From Pseudomonadota bacterium (lineage in GTDB: Bacteria > Pseudomonadota > Gammaproteobacteria > Xanthomonadales > SZUA-38), in NCBI GenBank assembly GCA_039033415.1, contig JBCCCR010000003.1:124001-188000 (forward strand): a stretch of DNA of 64,000 nt. The letters are read 5' to 3'. The translations under genes and the position numbers were made by a program. Below are positions 7,473-16,971 of the stretch, one piece after another; position 1 is the first letter of the stretch, and every line of letters begins with the position of its first letter. The notes under the pieces were generated by a model. It searched no databases and had not been told where the DNA came from. It saw only the letters and a list, made by a program, of their open reading frames with translations.

Positions 7473-10169
7473 CTACTCAAAGCTATCGGAAAACAGTAGG
7501 TCCGCCCGGATGCTGATCGTAAAGATCTGAGGTTGCGAGGTGTCCTGTCCGCCATTGGCGACGCCACCGTTGTCGCTGGCGACCACGGTAAAACTGGAGC
7601 TACCGCTCTCGCCGGGTGCTGGTGTGTAAGTAAGGGTGCCCGCGGCATCGACCGTGGGAGGAACGGTGAACAGCGTTGGGTTGGCCACGCCGGCAACTAG
7701 GACGGTCACTTGTTGGCCCGCCTCGTTAGGTGCACCGGGGTCTAGGCTGGCCCAGTTGCTGACCGTCTGCGGACCGGCGTCTTCGCCGACTGGCGGCGGG
7801 TCGTCAGCGTTCAGTACCGGCGGATCGTTAACCGAATTAACCGTGATGGTAAAAGTCTGGAAGCCCGACACGTTGACCCCGCCGTTGGCCATGCCGCCGG
7901 AGTCTACGACCCGCACATTAAAGGTACTCGTGCCGCTGACGTCCTGGCGCGGGTCATAGATCAGATTCCCCAAGGTGTCGATCGTAGGCAGCACAGAAAA
8001 CATGCCAGGATTAGAGACCGCTGCAACCTGATAGGTAAGCGCAAACTGGTTGCTCTCGTTTGGGCCGGGATCGAAAGCTGACCATCCGGAAACCGTTACG
8101 CCGCTCGGGTCCTCGTTGACCGCAGGCGGATCGGCAGCAACAAAACTCGGCGCGTCATTGACCGGCATGATGTCCAGCGTTACGTTCAGCAGGTTTTCGT
8201 CGCTAGCGAACCCCCCGAGAGCGCCGACCGCGCTGGAGATGTCCACGCTATCACCAGGCACTCGCCAGCGCCCGTCCCACATACGCACCGCTAGGCCGCC
8301 GGGCTGTCCGGAGTAGTTTAACGCCGGCACAAAACGCAGCCAGGCGTCGTTGCCGAGGACAAGTGCAGAAGTGTCGCTGAGGGCGCTCGGCAGGTCCTGC
8401 CAGTCGACGCCGTTGAGGGCATACTGCCATTGGCCCTGACCGGGCGTAGAGGAATCGCCGATGACGCCGACGCCGCCAAACGCATCAACGTCGAGGTAGT
8501 TGAGCGCTACGGTGACGTCTAGTCGGCTGCCGCTGGCGTTGGCATCGTCCTCGAGTTCGTCGAGCAGAAATGAGGTTGCTCCACCGACCCGCAGCGGTGC
8601 CGCGTTGCCGAACACCACGTAAGTCTCGCCTTCATCATCCGCGCTTGGATCAGCGCTATCGGCGCCAATGATCACATCGTCGATGCCGTCGCCGTTAACG
8701 TCGCCGGCGCGGCTGACCGAGCGTCCCGAGCGATCATCAGCGTCGACGCCGTTGAGCACGAAACCATTGCTGCCATCCAGGTCTGCCAGATTGAGGCTGG
8801 CAGGAAAGCCCGAATCGCTGCCAAACACCACGTAGGTCTCGCCTCCATTATTGACACCCGGATTTGCGAGATAGGCGCCAATGATCACATCATCAATGCC
8901 GTCGCCGTTGACGTCGCCAGCGCCATTGACCGAGCGGCCCGACAAGTCATTGGCGTCGATGCCGGTGAGTACAAAGCCGCTGCTGCCGTCCAGATCGGCC
9001 AGATTGAAACTGGCGGGGAAACCCAAATCGGTGCCAAACACCACGTAAGTCTCGCCCTCATTTAGGGCGTTCGAATTCGCGAAGTAGGCGCCAATGATCA
9101 CGTCGTCAATGCCGTCGCCGTTGATGTCGCCAGCGCCGCTAACCGAGCGGCCCGAGCGATCATTAGCCCCAATGCCGTTAAGCAAAAAGCCACTGCTGCC
9201 GTCCAGATCAGCCAGATTGAGGCTTGCAGGAAAACCCGTTGCGCGGCCGAACACGATATAGGTCTCGCCTTCAGAGGTGCCCATCAGATCGGCGAGATAG
9301 GCACCAAGGATCACATCGTCAATGCCGTCGCCGTTGACGTCGCCGGCCCCGCTGACCGAGCGGCCCGAGAAATCACCAGCGTCGATGCCGTTGAGTACAA
9401 AGCCGTCGCTGCCGTCCAGGTCAGCAAGATTCAGGCTGGCGGGGAAACCCGAATCGCTGCCAAATACCACGTAGGTCTCGCCCTCATAGTTAGTGCCGGA
9501 ACCGGCGTAGGGGGCACCAATGATCACATCGTCAATGCCATCCCCGTTGACGTCCCCCGCGCCGCTAACCGAGCGGCCCGAGCGGTCATAGTTGTCAATG
9601 CCGTTGAGGACAAAGCCGCTGCTGCCGTCGAGGCTTGCCAAATTGAGACTGGCGGGAAAACCCGTTGTACGGCCGAACACCACGTAGGTCTCGCCTTCAT
9701 AGTCGGCGCTCTGATCAGCCCCGTAGGCGCCAATAATCAAATCGTCGATGCCGTCACCATTGACGTCACCGGCGCCACTGACGGCGTCGCCAGAGAAGTC
9801 ACTGGCGTCGATGCCTTCGAGCAAAAAACCAGTGCTGCCGTCCAGATCAGCCAGATTCAGACTCGCAGGAAATCCGGTTGCACGGCCAAACACCACGTAG
9901 GTCTCACCCTCATTGCTGGTGCCGGGATCGGCGAGATCTGCGCCAATGATCACATCGTCGATGCCGTCGCCGTTGACGTCCCCCGCGCCGCTGACGGAGC
10001 GGCCGGAAAAATCATTGGCATCAATGCCGAAGAGCACAAAGCCGTTACTGCCGTCCAGCTGACTCAGTTCAATGCTTTCCTGCACGAACGCCGAGCCAGG
10101 AGAAAGTACGGCGGCTATGGCGATAGCCAATGGCCCCTTCCTAAGCTTCTGGCTGCGTGCTCGATTCAT
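7473..10169 (-). CDS. Exported seven-bladed FG-GAP beta-propeller protein
   Basis: The start at 10169 (MNRARSQKL) gives a good signal peptide (LAIAIAAVLSPGSAFVQ); the upstream ATG at 10202 has no binding site. Seven tandem 71-residue repeats follow, each with the calcium-loop motif DVNGDGIDDVIIGA and the strand GETYVVFG, as in integrin-alpha FG-GAP blades, so one closed seven-bladed propeller is predicted. Then come an Ig-like segment (SSTPGQGQWQYALNGVDW) and two cadherin-like repeats (PPAVNEDPSGVTVSGW; PPPVGEDAGPQTVSNW). The protein ends LLFSDSFE. A paralogue with the same architecture is at 28071-30764. A secreted calcium-binding surface protein is likely; no enzyme site is seen. It sits between two gene fragments left by a rearrangement. 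Confidence 0.93.
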   Translation of the reverse strand: MNRARSQKLRKGPLAIAIAAVLSPGSAFVQESIELSQLDGSNGFVLFGIDANDFSGRSVSGAGDVNGDGIDDVIIGADLADPGTSNEGETYVVFGRATGFPASLNLADLDGSTGFLLEGIDASDFSGDAVSGAGDVNGDGIDDLIIGAYGADQSADYEGETYVVFGRTTGFPASLNLASLDGSSGFVLNGIDNYDRSGRSVSGAGDVNGDGIDDVIIGAPYAGSGTNYEGETYVVFGSDSGFPASLNLADLDGSDGFVLNGIDAGDFSGRSVSGAGDVNGDGIDDVILGAYLADLMGTSEGETYIVFGRATGFPASLNLADLDGSSGFLLNGIGANDRSGRSVSGAGDINGDGIDDVIIGAYFANSNALNEGETYVVFGTDLGFPASFNLADLDGSSGFVLTGIDANDLSGRSVNGAGDVNGDGIDDVIIGAYLANPGVNNGGETYVVFGSDSGFPASLNLADLDGSNGFVLNGVDADDRSGRSVSRAGDVNGDGIDDVIIGADSADPSADDEGETYVVFGNAAPLRVGGATSFLLDELEDDANASGSRLDVTVALNYLDVDAFGGVGVIGDSSTPGQGQWQYALNGVDWQDLPSALSDTSALVLGNDAWLRFVPALNYSGQPGGLAVRMWDGRWRVPGDSVDISSAVGALGGFASDENLLNVTLDIMPVNDAPSFVAADPPAVNEDPSGVTVSGWSAFDPGPNESNQFALTYQVAAVSNPGMFSVLPTIDTLGNLIYDPRQDVSGTSTFNVRVVDSGGMANGGVNVSGFQTFTITVNSVNDPPVLNADDPPPVGEDAGPQTVSNWASLDPGAPNEAGQQVTVLVAGVANPTLFTVPPTVDAAGTLTYTPAPGESGSSSFTVVASDNGGVANGGQDTSQPQIFTISIRADLLFSDSFE
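8577..10067 (-). repeat. Seven tandem 213-bp units inside the FG-GAP gene
   Basis: Seven in-frame units of 71 codons (10067 down to 8577) are strongly similar at DNA level. The calcium-loop segment near each GATCACATCGTC recurs about every 213 bases (about 8668, 8881, 9094, 9305, 9519, 9732, 9947). The seventh unit diverges over its last ten codons. In the paralogous gene the repeats differ in length and sequence, so this copy appears recently homogenised or expanded. Confidence 0.9.
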
Positions 10170-10295
10170 TGTTTTCGTCTCTACGCGTGTTGCAAGCATC
10201 ATACGAAGCTCGTGGCCAGAATTCTGTGACGAGTATGTAACGGTTTTTCAGCGATGGATAGCCAGGTCGATACTGAGGCGCAATCCGCCTGGGCG
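10170..10295. other. Upstream region of the FG-GAP gene
   Basis: Contains the likely leader of the minus-strand FG-GAP gene. A weak purine run (AGAGACG) lies about eight bases before its ATG. No clear promoter hexamers or hairpins stand out. Similarity to the cpeT-like gene begins at about 10296. Confidence 0.4.
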
Positions 10296-10394
10296 CTGAC
10301 TGCGTTGGCCTTGAACCCGGGCTGGATCCGGCTTCAGTGCGTCCTGGACACGCCAAAGACGCGGAAATTCCAGCAGTGGCTGCGGGCCGGATAG
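10296..10394 (+). pseudogene. 3' remnant of a second cpeT-like gene
   Basis: The plus strand reads LNPGWIRLQCVLDTPKTRKF then QQWLRAG and a TAG stop at 10392-10394. This closely matches the last 27 codons of the intact CpeT-like gene (VNPGWIRLQCDLDTPKKRKF, QQWLRPDS). The rest of the gene is absent and there is no start, so it is a truncated copy. In the intact copy the LytTR fragment follows about 30 bases after the stop; here the 10464-14711 gene follows instead. Confidence 0.87.
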
Positions 10395-10463
10395 CTAATC
10401 CAACCCTGCGACACCTGCAAGTCGTCGCACCGACACCATCTGCGGGTCCCGCCCCTTGGCGAG

Positions 10464-13400
10464 TTAGAGCTCCTCGAAACCGCTCAGGAATATCGTCTCT
10501 GGTGCAAAGCTCACCGAAAAGGTTTGAGTCATCGAGCTGTCCTGACCACCATCAGCTGTTCCACCGTCGTCCACAAGCTGCGCTGCGACCGTGGCGCTTC
10601 CCTGGTTGCCGCTGAGCGTGAAACTCAGCGTCCCGTCATTGCTGATCGCAACTGAATCGATTACGCCGGCAGGATCGGCCTGGACGTTGAGCTGGAAGGT
10701 CAAATTCTGGCTGACTTCGTCAGGACCGCCGGCACTGATGCCAGTTGCCCAAGCAGGCAGGGTCTGAGTCAGGGGTTGACCGTCAACGATGGTGACATCC
10801 GGGCCCGCAGCAAAACTTGGCGCGTCATTTACGGGCTGAACGGTGATTGTCACCGTACCCGTTGCGGTGATGAAGCCGTCAGTGATGTCGTAAGTAAAGC
10901 TCGCAACGCCGACCGCGTCGGCCGCAGGCTGGAAGTCAAAGTCGCCATTGGCGCTCAAGGTCACCTGCCCGCCTACGCCAGACGCGGCAAAGGTCCCAAC
11001 AGTAGTCACCGTGATCACCTCGTTACCCTCGTCTCCGGCGTCAGCACCGTTACCGTTGTCGTTCAGCACGTTGCCAACCACGCCGGAATCCTCAAGCGTC
11101 GAAAAGTCGTCTGGCAACGCTGCGAGGCTGTCGGTCGAGCCGGTAACGGTGATTTCCACCGTCTGGGTGGCAGACGTCGAAGAGTTTTCAGCGGTGTAGC
11201 TGAAGGATACGACCGCGTTTTGCCCAGCGTTTAAGTTCTCGAACGTGCTTCCCGGATCATAGGTAAAGCTGCCGTCGGCGGCGACGTTCAGCGTTCCTCC
11301 GGCCATTGGCGCCGTATCACTACCTACCGCGGGCTGCCCATCGATTGCGGTGATGGTCAGGGCGCCGACCACCGCAACGTCGTTCTGGAGCAGGCCCGTT
11401 GCGGCATCGACGGTAAGGGTTGCGTCCTCATCCACGGTATAGGTGTCTTGGGTCAGCTGCGGCGCGACAAACAGCTGAGTCACGGTAGCGTCGCCAACGG
11501 CGGGCGTATCGGGATCGTCCGACACGGTCGTGGGAAGATTGGTGGCGGTCAGCATGACCTGCGCGCTCGTTTGCGTGACCCCCATGCCCAAGGGATCGGT
11601 GACGTTCGCATCCCAGGTGATGGTGACGGTTCTACCGGGGTCAACCTGCCCAAGATCTACACCGACATCGGTATCGCCGGGGCGGTTACCCAGCAGCACC
11701 ATGCCAAAATCTGAGGTAACCGACCCGAGAACCAAAGTCGTCTCCGCGCCGCCCAGAGATACCAGGGTGCCGCATAGTTCCGGCGTATTGCCGTTGTTGC
11801 TCAATACCGCCGTGTAGCGAATGGTGTCTCCACCGCCGGCGACCCCGTCGCCATTGTCGACGGCGATTGCGTCCGTGAGCGTCAAACTGACGTCTCTCAG
11901 TATGACCGAGGTCACCGTCGGATCGCTAAAGCTTGTGGCGTCTAACGGGTCGTCGAAACTGCTTGTAAACTCCGCTGTCGTGAGCAGGCCGGTTGTGCTG
12001 ACCTCGGTAACGGCGCCGGGCGCTGCGGTGATCGTACCCTGGAACGTGATCGTGGTTGTTGCTCCCTCAAACACGGTACCAAGGGCGACTTCGACTCGGC
12101 TGTCCCCAGCCGTATTGCCAGTGAGAATGGTACCCTGACCGGCGGTTACCGAACCGACATCAAGATCGATTCCGGCCCCGAGATCAAAGGCCGCGAGCGT
12201 GCTGGTCAGGTCACCGACGCCCGATCCTACACGCGCCGTGTACTGCAAGATATCGCCGGAGCTCACGACCAGGTCGTTGTCGACATCGGTAAGCAGCACC
12301 CCCTCGAGTGTTGCGGTCCGGCTGGAGTCAACTTCGACCCAGGCGAGGGCCGTGTCGGAGCCCGTCAACGTGAGGGTAAGCGCGCCGATGTTGGTGAAGT
12401 CCGCCCCGCTTCCGGCAGTTGGCGTAAAGTCTCGGAAGTCTACTGTGGTGATGCCGCCGGCGAGGCTGGGGAAAATAACCACCGCCGCCCCACTAAAGGA
12501 CGAGACATTGGAGTCGTCGGTGAAAGCATTCAGCTCAAAATCAACCGCGCCATCGAAGGCGATCTCCAGACGATCGAGCAGGCCGCCGCTGGTCAGATCA
12601 ACCCCGCCGAGGCCATCTCCATCCACCGTACCAAAATCTCCATCGGGTCCGTCCCATACCAGCGATACCGAATCGGTGGCGTCCTGACCCGTAACGACAA
12701 TCCGACCACCCGTGAGATCGACATTCGTGATGTTGGCAAGGTTTGCGGCGGTGATGTCGATCTCGCCTCCAAGCGCGGCGCCGTTCACCAACGTCACGCC
12801 AGCGTTCGCGCCGTTGGCGGACAAAGAAGCCGAAATCTCGAACTGATCGACCGGCAATCCCCGGTGAGGCACCTGGTATAGCTGCACGTCATCAAAATCG
12901 ACGCCGTCGTTAGGGAGCAATTCATCGTCGTGCTGCTGCAGTTTTAGCTGACTGAGGGAGGACAAATCCTGCGCCGGTGAAGCGGTCCGCAAGACCTGGG
13001 AAACATCCACGGGCCCGGTGGATCGCCAGGTGCCAAACGTGCCATCGTTCCAGTCGAACAGCAGCTGATAGGCGTCAGTATCCTTACCCCGCACGAAGAC
13101 ACCGTCCTCGGGATTGTCTTCATCCCCAACGTTAAAGTAGTTGGTTTCGAAAAAGAGCTTGTCCCGTGAGGGTCTAATCGCTAAACCATCAAAGGTCAGC
13201 ACCAGCTGGTTTTCATCCAGATTTCCGGCGTCAAGGGAGGCGGCCTGAACGCCGCTACTGGCGTTACCGCGGGCAAACTGCACCCTTTCATCCAGCGTCG
13301 CCACGTGCGACCAGCCGATAATGCCGCCGATTGGCGCGAAAGACTCATTTTGGTAGATCAGCTGCGGCCCTACGCTCTCGAAGTCTTCGTTCACGGGCAG

Positions 13401-14711
13401 GCTGGCGACCTCTGCCGTGTCGATCATCAGGACAGCGGTGTCGTTGCCGGGATTCGGGTCACCAGAAAGGCCGGATCGTGCGCTCAGCGTGTATTCGCCA
13501 AACTTGAACCCGGGATTGATCGTTTGCAGCAAATCGTAGGTGGTCTCGCCCACGCCTTGGGTATAAGCCCCATCCGGTTGAAATGGATCCAGCGGCACGC
13601 CGGCAGCAACCGAGGGCACCACATCGTCAATAAACACCGGGAGCCCGTTCGGCAGATCAATGCGCACCTGGATCGGGATGTTAGTTAAGGGCACCGTCGT
13701 GAAGTTTTTGAGCAAGATGCGTATGGTTTCATCCACTCTAGGGTTGTAAGGATCGAGTCCCGGGATCTCGACGCTGATGATGCCCACGTCGTCCTCCTTT
13801 GGCGCAATCCGAATGTCGTCAACGCTGATGCCGTCGGTATTGACGGGAAAATTATCGTTCTGGGAGAACCTGATCTGGGCCTGATCGGTGAGCGTCTGCG
13901 CGTTCACACGCATAAATTCACTGAGGTTGATAGAAGTTACGTCGGTCCAGTTTCCGTCGTTCGAGTTAGCACCAAAGCTATAGACCTCTATCCACGGATC
14001 CAGTGGGCTGCCTCGCAACTCGACGATGTCAGTCGCATCGCTTTCATCGTCATGGTCATACCAGTTGAAATCAAGCAACAGCTCCCGGCCATCAGCAACG
14101 GTCACCGCCTGCTGCCCGGTCCAGGTGAGGATCAGCCGATTGGTGCTTCTCCCATCTGGGTTGTCCATGGTTGCGATGCCCATGCCGTCAGGGTCGAAAT
14201 CTGTCCGATGGCTAAGTCGACCGTCGCCTGTGACTTCGAGCAGATAGGAAAAACCGTCGAAGCCGCTGAATACGGCGTCCGCGCGGTAGCTGGTCACGGC
14301 GGGGCGAATCTCAAAGTCCTGGAAAAAAGGGATCGGTTGGGCGGTAACCGTAATAAAGTTGTTGTCCGTTAGGTCCATGTCCGTGACCAGCGTGCTCTCG
14401 GCGCGAAGCACCTCGTAACCGGCCGAAAGATCGAAGACCGTTGGGGTCGTGAAAACGATCGTGGAAGTCGCCGGGATACTGGCGATAGTCTCCAGCGAAA
14501 CAATTTCGGTGCCCCCCTGCGGAGTCACAAATATGGTCAGGGGCACATTGGTGACTTCCGAGGCCGTGTTGTTGCTGACCAGCACGCTGATCGTGGCGTT
14601 CGCGCTCAGGCTGTCAGCCTGAACGCCCTGAACCGTGACGATGTTTTGCGAGTACGCTGCGCCCGCCCACAGGGCAACAACAGCGACCAAGTCCCTGAAT
14701 TTCATCCGCAT
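10464..14711 (-). CDS. Large secreted multidomain adhesin-like protein
   Basis: A 1415-residue protein with a signal peptide (LVAVVALWAGAAYSQ) and GGGGA before the ATG at 14711. By eye the order is: a CARDB-like domain (~25-125), a jelly-roll-like segment (FFQDFEIRPAV, ~130-305), a second CARDB-like domain (DDVGIISVEIPGLDPYNPRV), a second jelly-roll (VNEDFESVGPQLIY), an Ig/beta segment, two DUF11-like repeats (SSGDILQYTARV; GGGDTIRYTAVLSNNGNTPE), then VCBS/cadherin-like repeats (DTYTVDEDATLTVD; LPDDFSTLEDSGVVGNVLND). The last domain (DDGGTADGGQDSS) resembles the last domain of both FG-GAP proteins, and the end IFLSGFEEL is the shared motif. No catalytic domain is visible. It lies between the cpeT-like remnant and the LytTR regulator, probably as an insertion. 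Confidence 0.9.
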   Translation of the reverse strand: MRMKFRDLVAVVALWAGAAYSQNIVTVQGVQADSLSANATISVLVSNNTASEVTNVPLTIFVTPQGGTEIVSLETIASIPATSTIVFTTPTVFDLSAGYEVLRAESTLVTDMDLTDNNFITVTAQPIPFFQDFEIRPAVTSYRADAVFSGFDGFSYLLEVTGDGRLSHRTDFDPDGMGIATMDNPDGRSTNRLILTWTGQQAVTVADGRELLLDFNWYDHDDESDATDIVELRGSPLDPWIEVYSFGANSNDGNWTDVTSINLSEFMRVNAQTLTDQAQIRFSQNDNFPVNTDGISVDDIRIAPKEDDVGIISVEIPGLDPYNPRVDETIRILLKNFTTVPLTNIPIQVRIDLPNGLPVFIDDVVPSVAAGVPLDPFQPDGAYTQGVGETTYDLLQTINPGFKFGEYTLSARSGLSGDPNPGNDTAVLMIDTAEVASLPVNEDFESVGPQLIYQNESFAPIGGIIGWSHVATLDERVQFARGNASSGVQAASLDAGNLDENQLVLTFDGLAIRPSRDKLFFETNYFNVGDEDNPEDGVFVRGKDTDAYQLLFDWNDGTFGTWRSTGPVDVSQVLRTASPAQDLSSLSQLKLQQHDDELLPNDGVDFDDVQLYQVPHRGLPVDQFEISASLSANGANAGVTLVNGAALGGEIDITAANLANITNVDLTGGRIVVTGQDATDSVSLVWDGPDGDFGTVDGDGLGGVDLTSGGLLDRLEIAFDGAVDFELNAFTDDSNVSSFSGAAVVIFPSLAGGITTVDFRDFTPTAGSGADFTNIGALTLTLTGSDTALAWVEVDSSRTATLEGVLLTDVDNDLVVSSGDILQYTARVGSGVGDLTSTLAAFDLGAGIDLDVGSVTAGQGTILTGNTAGDSRVEVALGTVFEGATTTITFQGTITAAPGAVTEVSTTGLLTTAEFTSSFDDPLDATSFSDPTVTSVILRDVSLTLTDAIAVDNGDGVAGGGDTIRYTAVLSNNGNTPELCGTLVSLGGAETTLVLGSVTSDFGMVLLGNRPGDTDVGVDLGQVDPGRTVTITWDANVTDPLGMGVTQTSAQVMLTATNLPTTVSDDPDTPAVGDATVTQLFVAPQLTQDTYTVDEDATLTVDAATGLLQNDVAVVGALTITAIDGQPAVGSDTAPMAGGTLNVAADGSFTYDPGSTFENLNAGQNAVVSFSYTAENSSTSATQTVEITVTGSTDSLAALPDDFSTLEDSGVVGNVLNDNGNGADAGDEGNEVITVTTVGTFAASGVGGQVTLSANGDFDFQPAADAVGVASFTYDITDGFITATGTVTITVQPVNDAPSFAAGPDVTIVDGQPLTQTLPAWATGISAGGPDEVSQNLTFQLNVQADPAGVIDSVAISNDGTLSFTLSGNQGSATVAAQLVDDGGTADGGQDSSMTQTFSVSFAPETIFLSGFEEL

Positions 14712-14919
14712 CTCAATTCCCCAGAATCTTGTACAACACTAACACAGCGGTCGAGTTGTAGAAGACGTCGCGGTCAGGGAGTTTTGTGACCGTTTTCTCA
14801 TTGGCCACTAACAACTGATACGTACGGTCAAATAATGATTCTAACGACAGGATTGGCCGTAAGAATGGCGGGGCTCCGCGGGCGTACTTATGATCGGAAA
14901 CGAGCGTTGACCCGATGCA

Positions 14920-15642
14920 TTAGGCGCTTGAATGAGTTTTCAGGATTTCGGCAACGCCTGCTCGGTAGGTGTCACCGATAGGGATCTCGAGGTCACCAAG
15001 CTCCACGTCGTGGCGGGCTATGGCCGTAACTTTGCTGAGGTTAACCAAATACGAGCGATGCACCCGGAGAAACCCTTCTCCCAGCCTTTGCGACAGGGAA
15101 GTCATAGTCTCTTTCACGGTAAATACGCTGTTCTGCGTGTGAACTCGCACGTAGTCCTTCAGCCCCTGGACGTAGACGACGTCCGCGAGCGCCAGGCGGA
15201 CGTCTTTGCGGTTGACTCGGATGAAGAATGAGGCCTGGGCGGCCTCTCCCGAGTCCTCTTGCTTCAGCCTGCCCGCCTGGGCAATTGCGAGAAATCGCTG
15301 GGTCGCCCGAAAGAAACGCGCAAAGGTAATCGGTTTTAACAGGTAATCGACCGCCTCGAGCTCAAAACCCTCCAGCGCGTAGTCTCGATAGGCCGTGGTA
15401 AAGATCACTCGGGGACGATGCACTAGTCCCTGGTAAAAATCTGTGCCCTTCAGCATCGGCATCTCGATATCGAGAAACAGCAGATCCACCGGTTGAGTGG
15501 ATAGCAGCTCACTGGCCTCCACAGCGCTGGCGCATGATGCAACGAGCTCAAAACTTGGAAGCTGCTTTAGGTGAGTTTCGATGAGCTCTCGGCCCAATGC
15601 CTCGTCATCCACCACCAAACAGCGGTATCGGCGCTGGGTCAT
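14920..15642 (-). CDS. LytTR-family response regulator
   Basis: A 240-residue regulator with an N-terminal receiver domain and a C-terminal LytTR DNA-binding domain. Visible receiver residues are D12/D13 (VVDDEALG), the phosphoacceptor D58 (LLFLDIEMP) and the conserved lysine in DYLLKPI. The LytTR part runs from about residue 140 (FFIRVNRKDVRLALADVVYV through GFLRVHRSYLVNLSKVTAI). The gene overlaps the 3' end of the kinase gene by four bases, so the two are translationally coupled and form a two-component pair. The target genes are unknown; an earlier association with the CpeT-like gene is suggested by the broken duplicate at 7185-7472. Confidence 0.95.
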   Translation of the reverse strand: MTQRRYRCLVVDDEALGRELIETHLKQLPSFELVASCASAVEASELLSTQPVDLLFLDIEMPMLKGTDFYQGLVHRPRVIFTTAYRDYALEGFELEAVDYLLKPITFARFFRATQRFLAIAQAGRLKQEDSGEAAQASFFIRVNRKDVRLALADVVYVQGLKDYVRVHTQNSVFTVKETMTSLSQRLGEGFLRVHRSYLVNLSKVTAIARHDVELGDLEIPIGDTYRAGVAEILKTHSSA

Positions 15643-16712
15643 GCGGCCGTGGGGACCAGTTCGAGGCGAGCCTGATAGCGGCGATCAGATTCGTTGACGA
15701 CCAGCTCGTGCGTAGCTGGATACAGCAGGTCGAGCTGGCGGTGCAGATTGGCCAGGCCAATGCCGGCCCTCACGTCCTTTTTATCCGAAGACTGTCCCGG
15801 TTTGCTGTTGCTGACTTCAAAAACTACATGATGCCTATCTGCCTTGAGCGATACGTCAACCGTCGCCTGATTCAGTTCCTGGCTAGCCGAGTGTTTAAAG
15901 GCGTTCTCCAGGAGCGTCAGGAACAGCAGCGGCGCAATTCTGGCACCCTCGTCGACACGATGTTCGAAGGTAACCATTATTCTGTCACCAAACCTGAGTC
16001 GCTCAAGGTCGATGTAATCTTCGATCATCTGGATCTCTTTGTGCAGCGAAACGTCGGGGCTGTTGCATTGATACAGGACGTAGTCGAGGATGCCCGCGAG
16101 TTTCGCCACCGCCTCGGGAGTCTGGTCGGAGCGCTTAATCGCCAGCGCGTAAATATTGTTGAGCGTATTGAATATAAAGTGTGGGTTGAGCTGGTTTTTC
16201 AACGCCTCGAGCTCAGCCGCCCGCTTTTGATCACGCAGCGCCAGCACGCTCTGCTGTCGGCGATAGTAGCTGACCGCAAGAAGGACAGCGGCGGGAAAGA
16301 AAAGCACCGGCAGCTTGGACAAGACGATATATCTGATGACCCATGAGAAGCCGAGCCGCTCGATCAGAGTGAGGTCGCTGATCGCCTGATACATCGTGGC
16401 GTAGGTGTCTGGGTACGCTGGCTCCAGATAGAGGTAGCTCAGCAGGATGTTGAGTTCTGCCGCCAGCACCAGTACCGCGATCAGGAGCAGAGAAAAGGTC
16501 TTGACCTGACCCCGGTCCAGCCAGCGGGGGACCAGATACTTAAGCGCAATCAGCGCCACCATCGCCTGCAGTAGGGTGATGGTTCCGACCACTTCCACCA
16601 CCTCCCTTGGCGATGAGTAGCGATACCACGCAGGCCCGACGTTCAGCAAGAATACGACGGCCCAGAACCCCAGCTGGAAAAGGGAAGCGCTGGACAAAAA
16701 ACGGACGGTCAC
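15639..16712 (-). CDS. LytS/YehU-type sensor histidine kinase
   Basis: Membrane sensor that should phosphorylate the adjacent LytTR regulator. The N-terminal half has four or more hydrophobic helices (FQLGFWAVVFLLNVGPAW; TLLQAMVALIALKYLVP; FSLLLIAVLVLAAEL; LSKLPVLFFPAAVLLAV). The C-terminal half carries the His_kinase signature with the phospho-histidine in LNPHFIFNTLNN, the N box TLLENAFKHS and the G box AGIGLANLHRQL. I place the start at the GTG at 16712 (VTVRFLSS) because AAGGAG lies about nine bases upstream; the longer frame to 16826 has no binding site and no membrane character. The signal sensed is unknown. The gene diverges from the SDR gene across ~260 bases with no obvious operator. 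Confidence 0.93.
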   Translation of the reverse strand: MTVRFLSSASLFQLGFWAVVFLLNVGPAWYRYSSPREVVEVVGTITLLQAMVALIALKYLVPRWLDRGQVKTFSLLLIAVLVLAAELNILLSYLYLEPAYPDTYATMYQAISDLTLIERLGFSWVIRYIVLSKLPVLFFPAAVLLAVSYYRRQQSVLALRDQKRAAELEALKNQLNPHFIFNTLNNIYALAIKRSDQTPEAVAKLAGILDYVLYQCNSPDVSLHKEIQMIEDYIDLERLRFGDRIMVTFEHRVDEGARIAPLLFLTLLENAFKHSASQELNQATVDVSLKADRHHVVFEVSNSKPGQSSDKKDVRAGIGLANLHRQLDLLYPATHELVVNESDRRYQARLELVPTAA

Positions 16713-16971
16713 CGGGCGGCAACTCCTTCGTCGGACGGGTGGGAGAGACTCGCAATGTATCGAAATTTGCGGGCGCCGCCCAAGCAATGCTTGCGGACCG
16801 GGAAATTTAGTCGACGAAACACCCATTGGGATCGACGAACGGAGGCGCCTCCCAATGGCCAGAACTTCTTAACGATTGGTCGAGAAATGCCGCCAGCCGG
16901 TCGACGAGCGCATAGTTCCGACGTTTGTCCGAGACACGATTTCAGCCATGTTTCAGATCCGGAGCTTTTTG

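Noticed and set aside
8577-10067. Regular ~213-bp DNA repeats that could suggest a repeat array or CRISPR
   Set aside because: The units are coding, in frame and without spacers; they encode FG-GAP blades.
15639-16826. Upstream start at 16826 for the histidine kinase
   Set aside because: There is no binding site and the extension is not membrane-like; the GTG at 16712 with AAGGAG fits better.
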